Shown here: positions 5,021 to 5,043 of the stretch, piece after piece
Numbering within the stretch: the first letter of the stretch is position 1
How the letters are laid out: each line of letters begins with the position of its first letter
From: an uncultured Ruminococcus sp.
GTDB taxonomy: Bacteria > Bacillota > Clostridia > Oscillospirales > Ruminococcaceae
Assembly (NCBI GenBank): GCA_946188175.1
Contig: CAMHUJ010000172.1
Location: 1-5,043, forward strand
DNA length: 5,043 nucleotides
Reading direction: 5' to 3'
Notes under the pieces: model-generated
What the model saw: only the letters and a program-made list of their open reading frames with translations
Told to the model about the DNA's origin: nothing
Databases searched by the model: none
Position numbers and translations under genes: made by a program

Positions 5021-5035
5021 GCGGGGAGCCCCCGC
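5021..5035. repeat. short GC hairpin just beyond the degV terminator
   Basis: GCGGGG (5021-5026) pairs with CCCCGC (5030-5035) around a three-base loop AGC. It follows the terminator T-run directly and lies at the window edge. It may be part of an extended terminator, a dispersed GC-rich repeat, or the end of a feature that continues outside. The sequence here is too short to decide. Confidence 0.35.
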
Positions 5036-5043
5036 GGGCATTG

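Overview
The window looks like ordinary chromosomal housekeeping DNA from a low-to-moderate GC Gram-positive anaerobe, most likely a Clostridia member of the Ruminococcus/Oscillospiraceae type. That placement is an inference from three things: the NAD-linked class 1B dihydroorotate dehydrogenase (PyrK with PyrD) typical of Firmicutes, a DegV family protein, and strong AGGAGG-type ribosome binding sites. Base composition is GC-leaning (mid-50s percent by eye), with no abrupt change that would mark an island. Nearly all of the sequence is coding.

Region 1 (1-3207, + strand) is a tightly packed run of five genes: the 3' part of a small membrane protein gene, pyrK, pyrD, a histidine-phosphatase (phosphoglycerate-mutase-like) gene, and ruvX/yqgF. 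The first four are joined by stop/start overlaps (ATGA, TAATG and a 7-base overlap). The fifth follows after 12 bases that carry its own ribosome binding site. This is best read as one transcript that enters from outside the left edge. PyrK and PyrD form one enzyme that makes orotate for pyrimidine synthesis; the phosphatase has no assigned substrate. RuvX/YqgF is the RNase H-fold nuclease linked to 16S rRNA 5' maturation.

Region 2 (3208-3528) holds a candidate hairpin between convergent genes, a 57-codon gene on the minus strand encoding a glycine-zipper-like small membrane protein of unknown function, and a 109-base divergent intergenic region containing a 10-base perfect palindrome.

Region 3 (3529-5043, + strand) holds trmL (wobble 2'-O-methyltransferase of tRNA, TTG start) and, 16 bases later, a degV gene with an unusual C-terminal ligand-pocket motif. 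A strong intrinsic terminator (10-bp stem plus six T) closes this pair, and a short GC hairpin lies just beyond it at the window edge.

I see no mobile element, CRISPR array, tRNA, rRNA or convincing riboswitch. Nothing here amounts to a clear new system. The items most worth a second look are the small antisense-oriented glycine-zipper gene, the membrane gene and phosphatase coupled to pyrKD, and the divergent DegV pocket.
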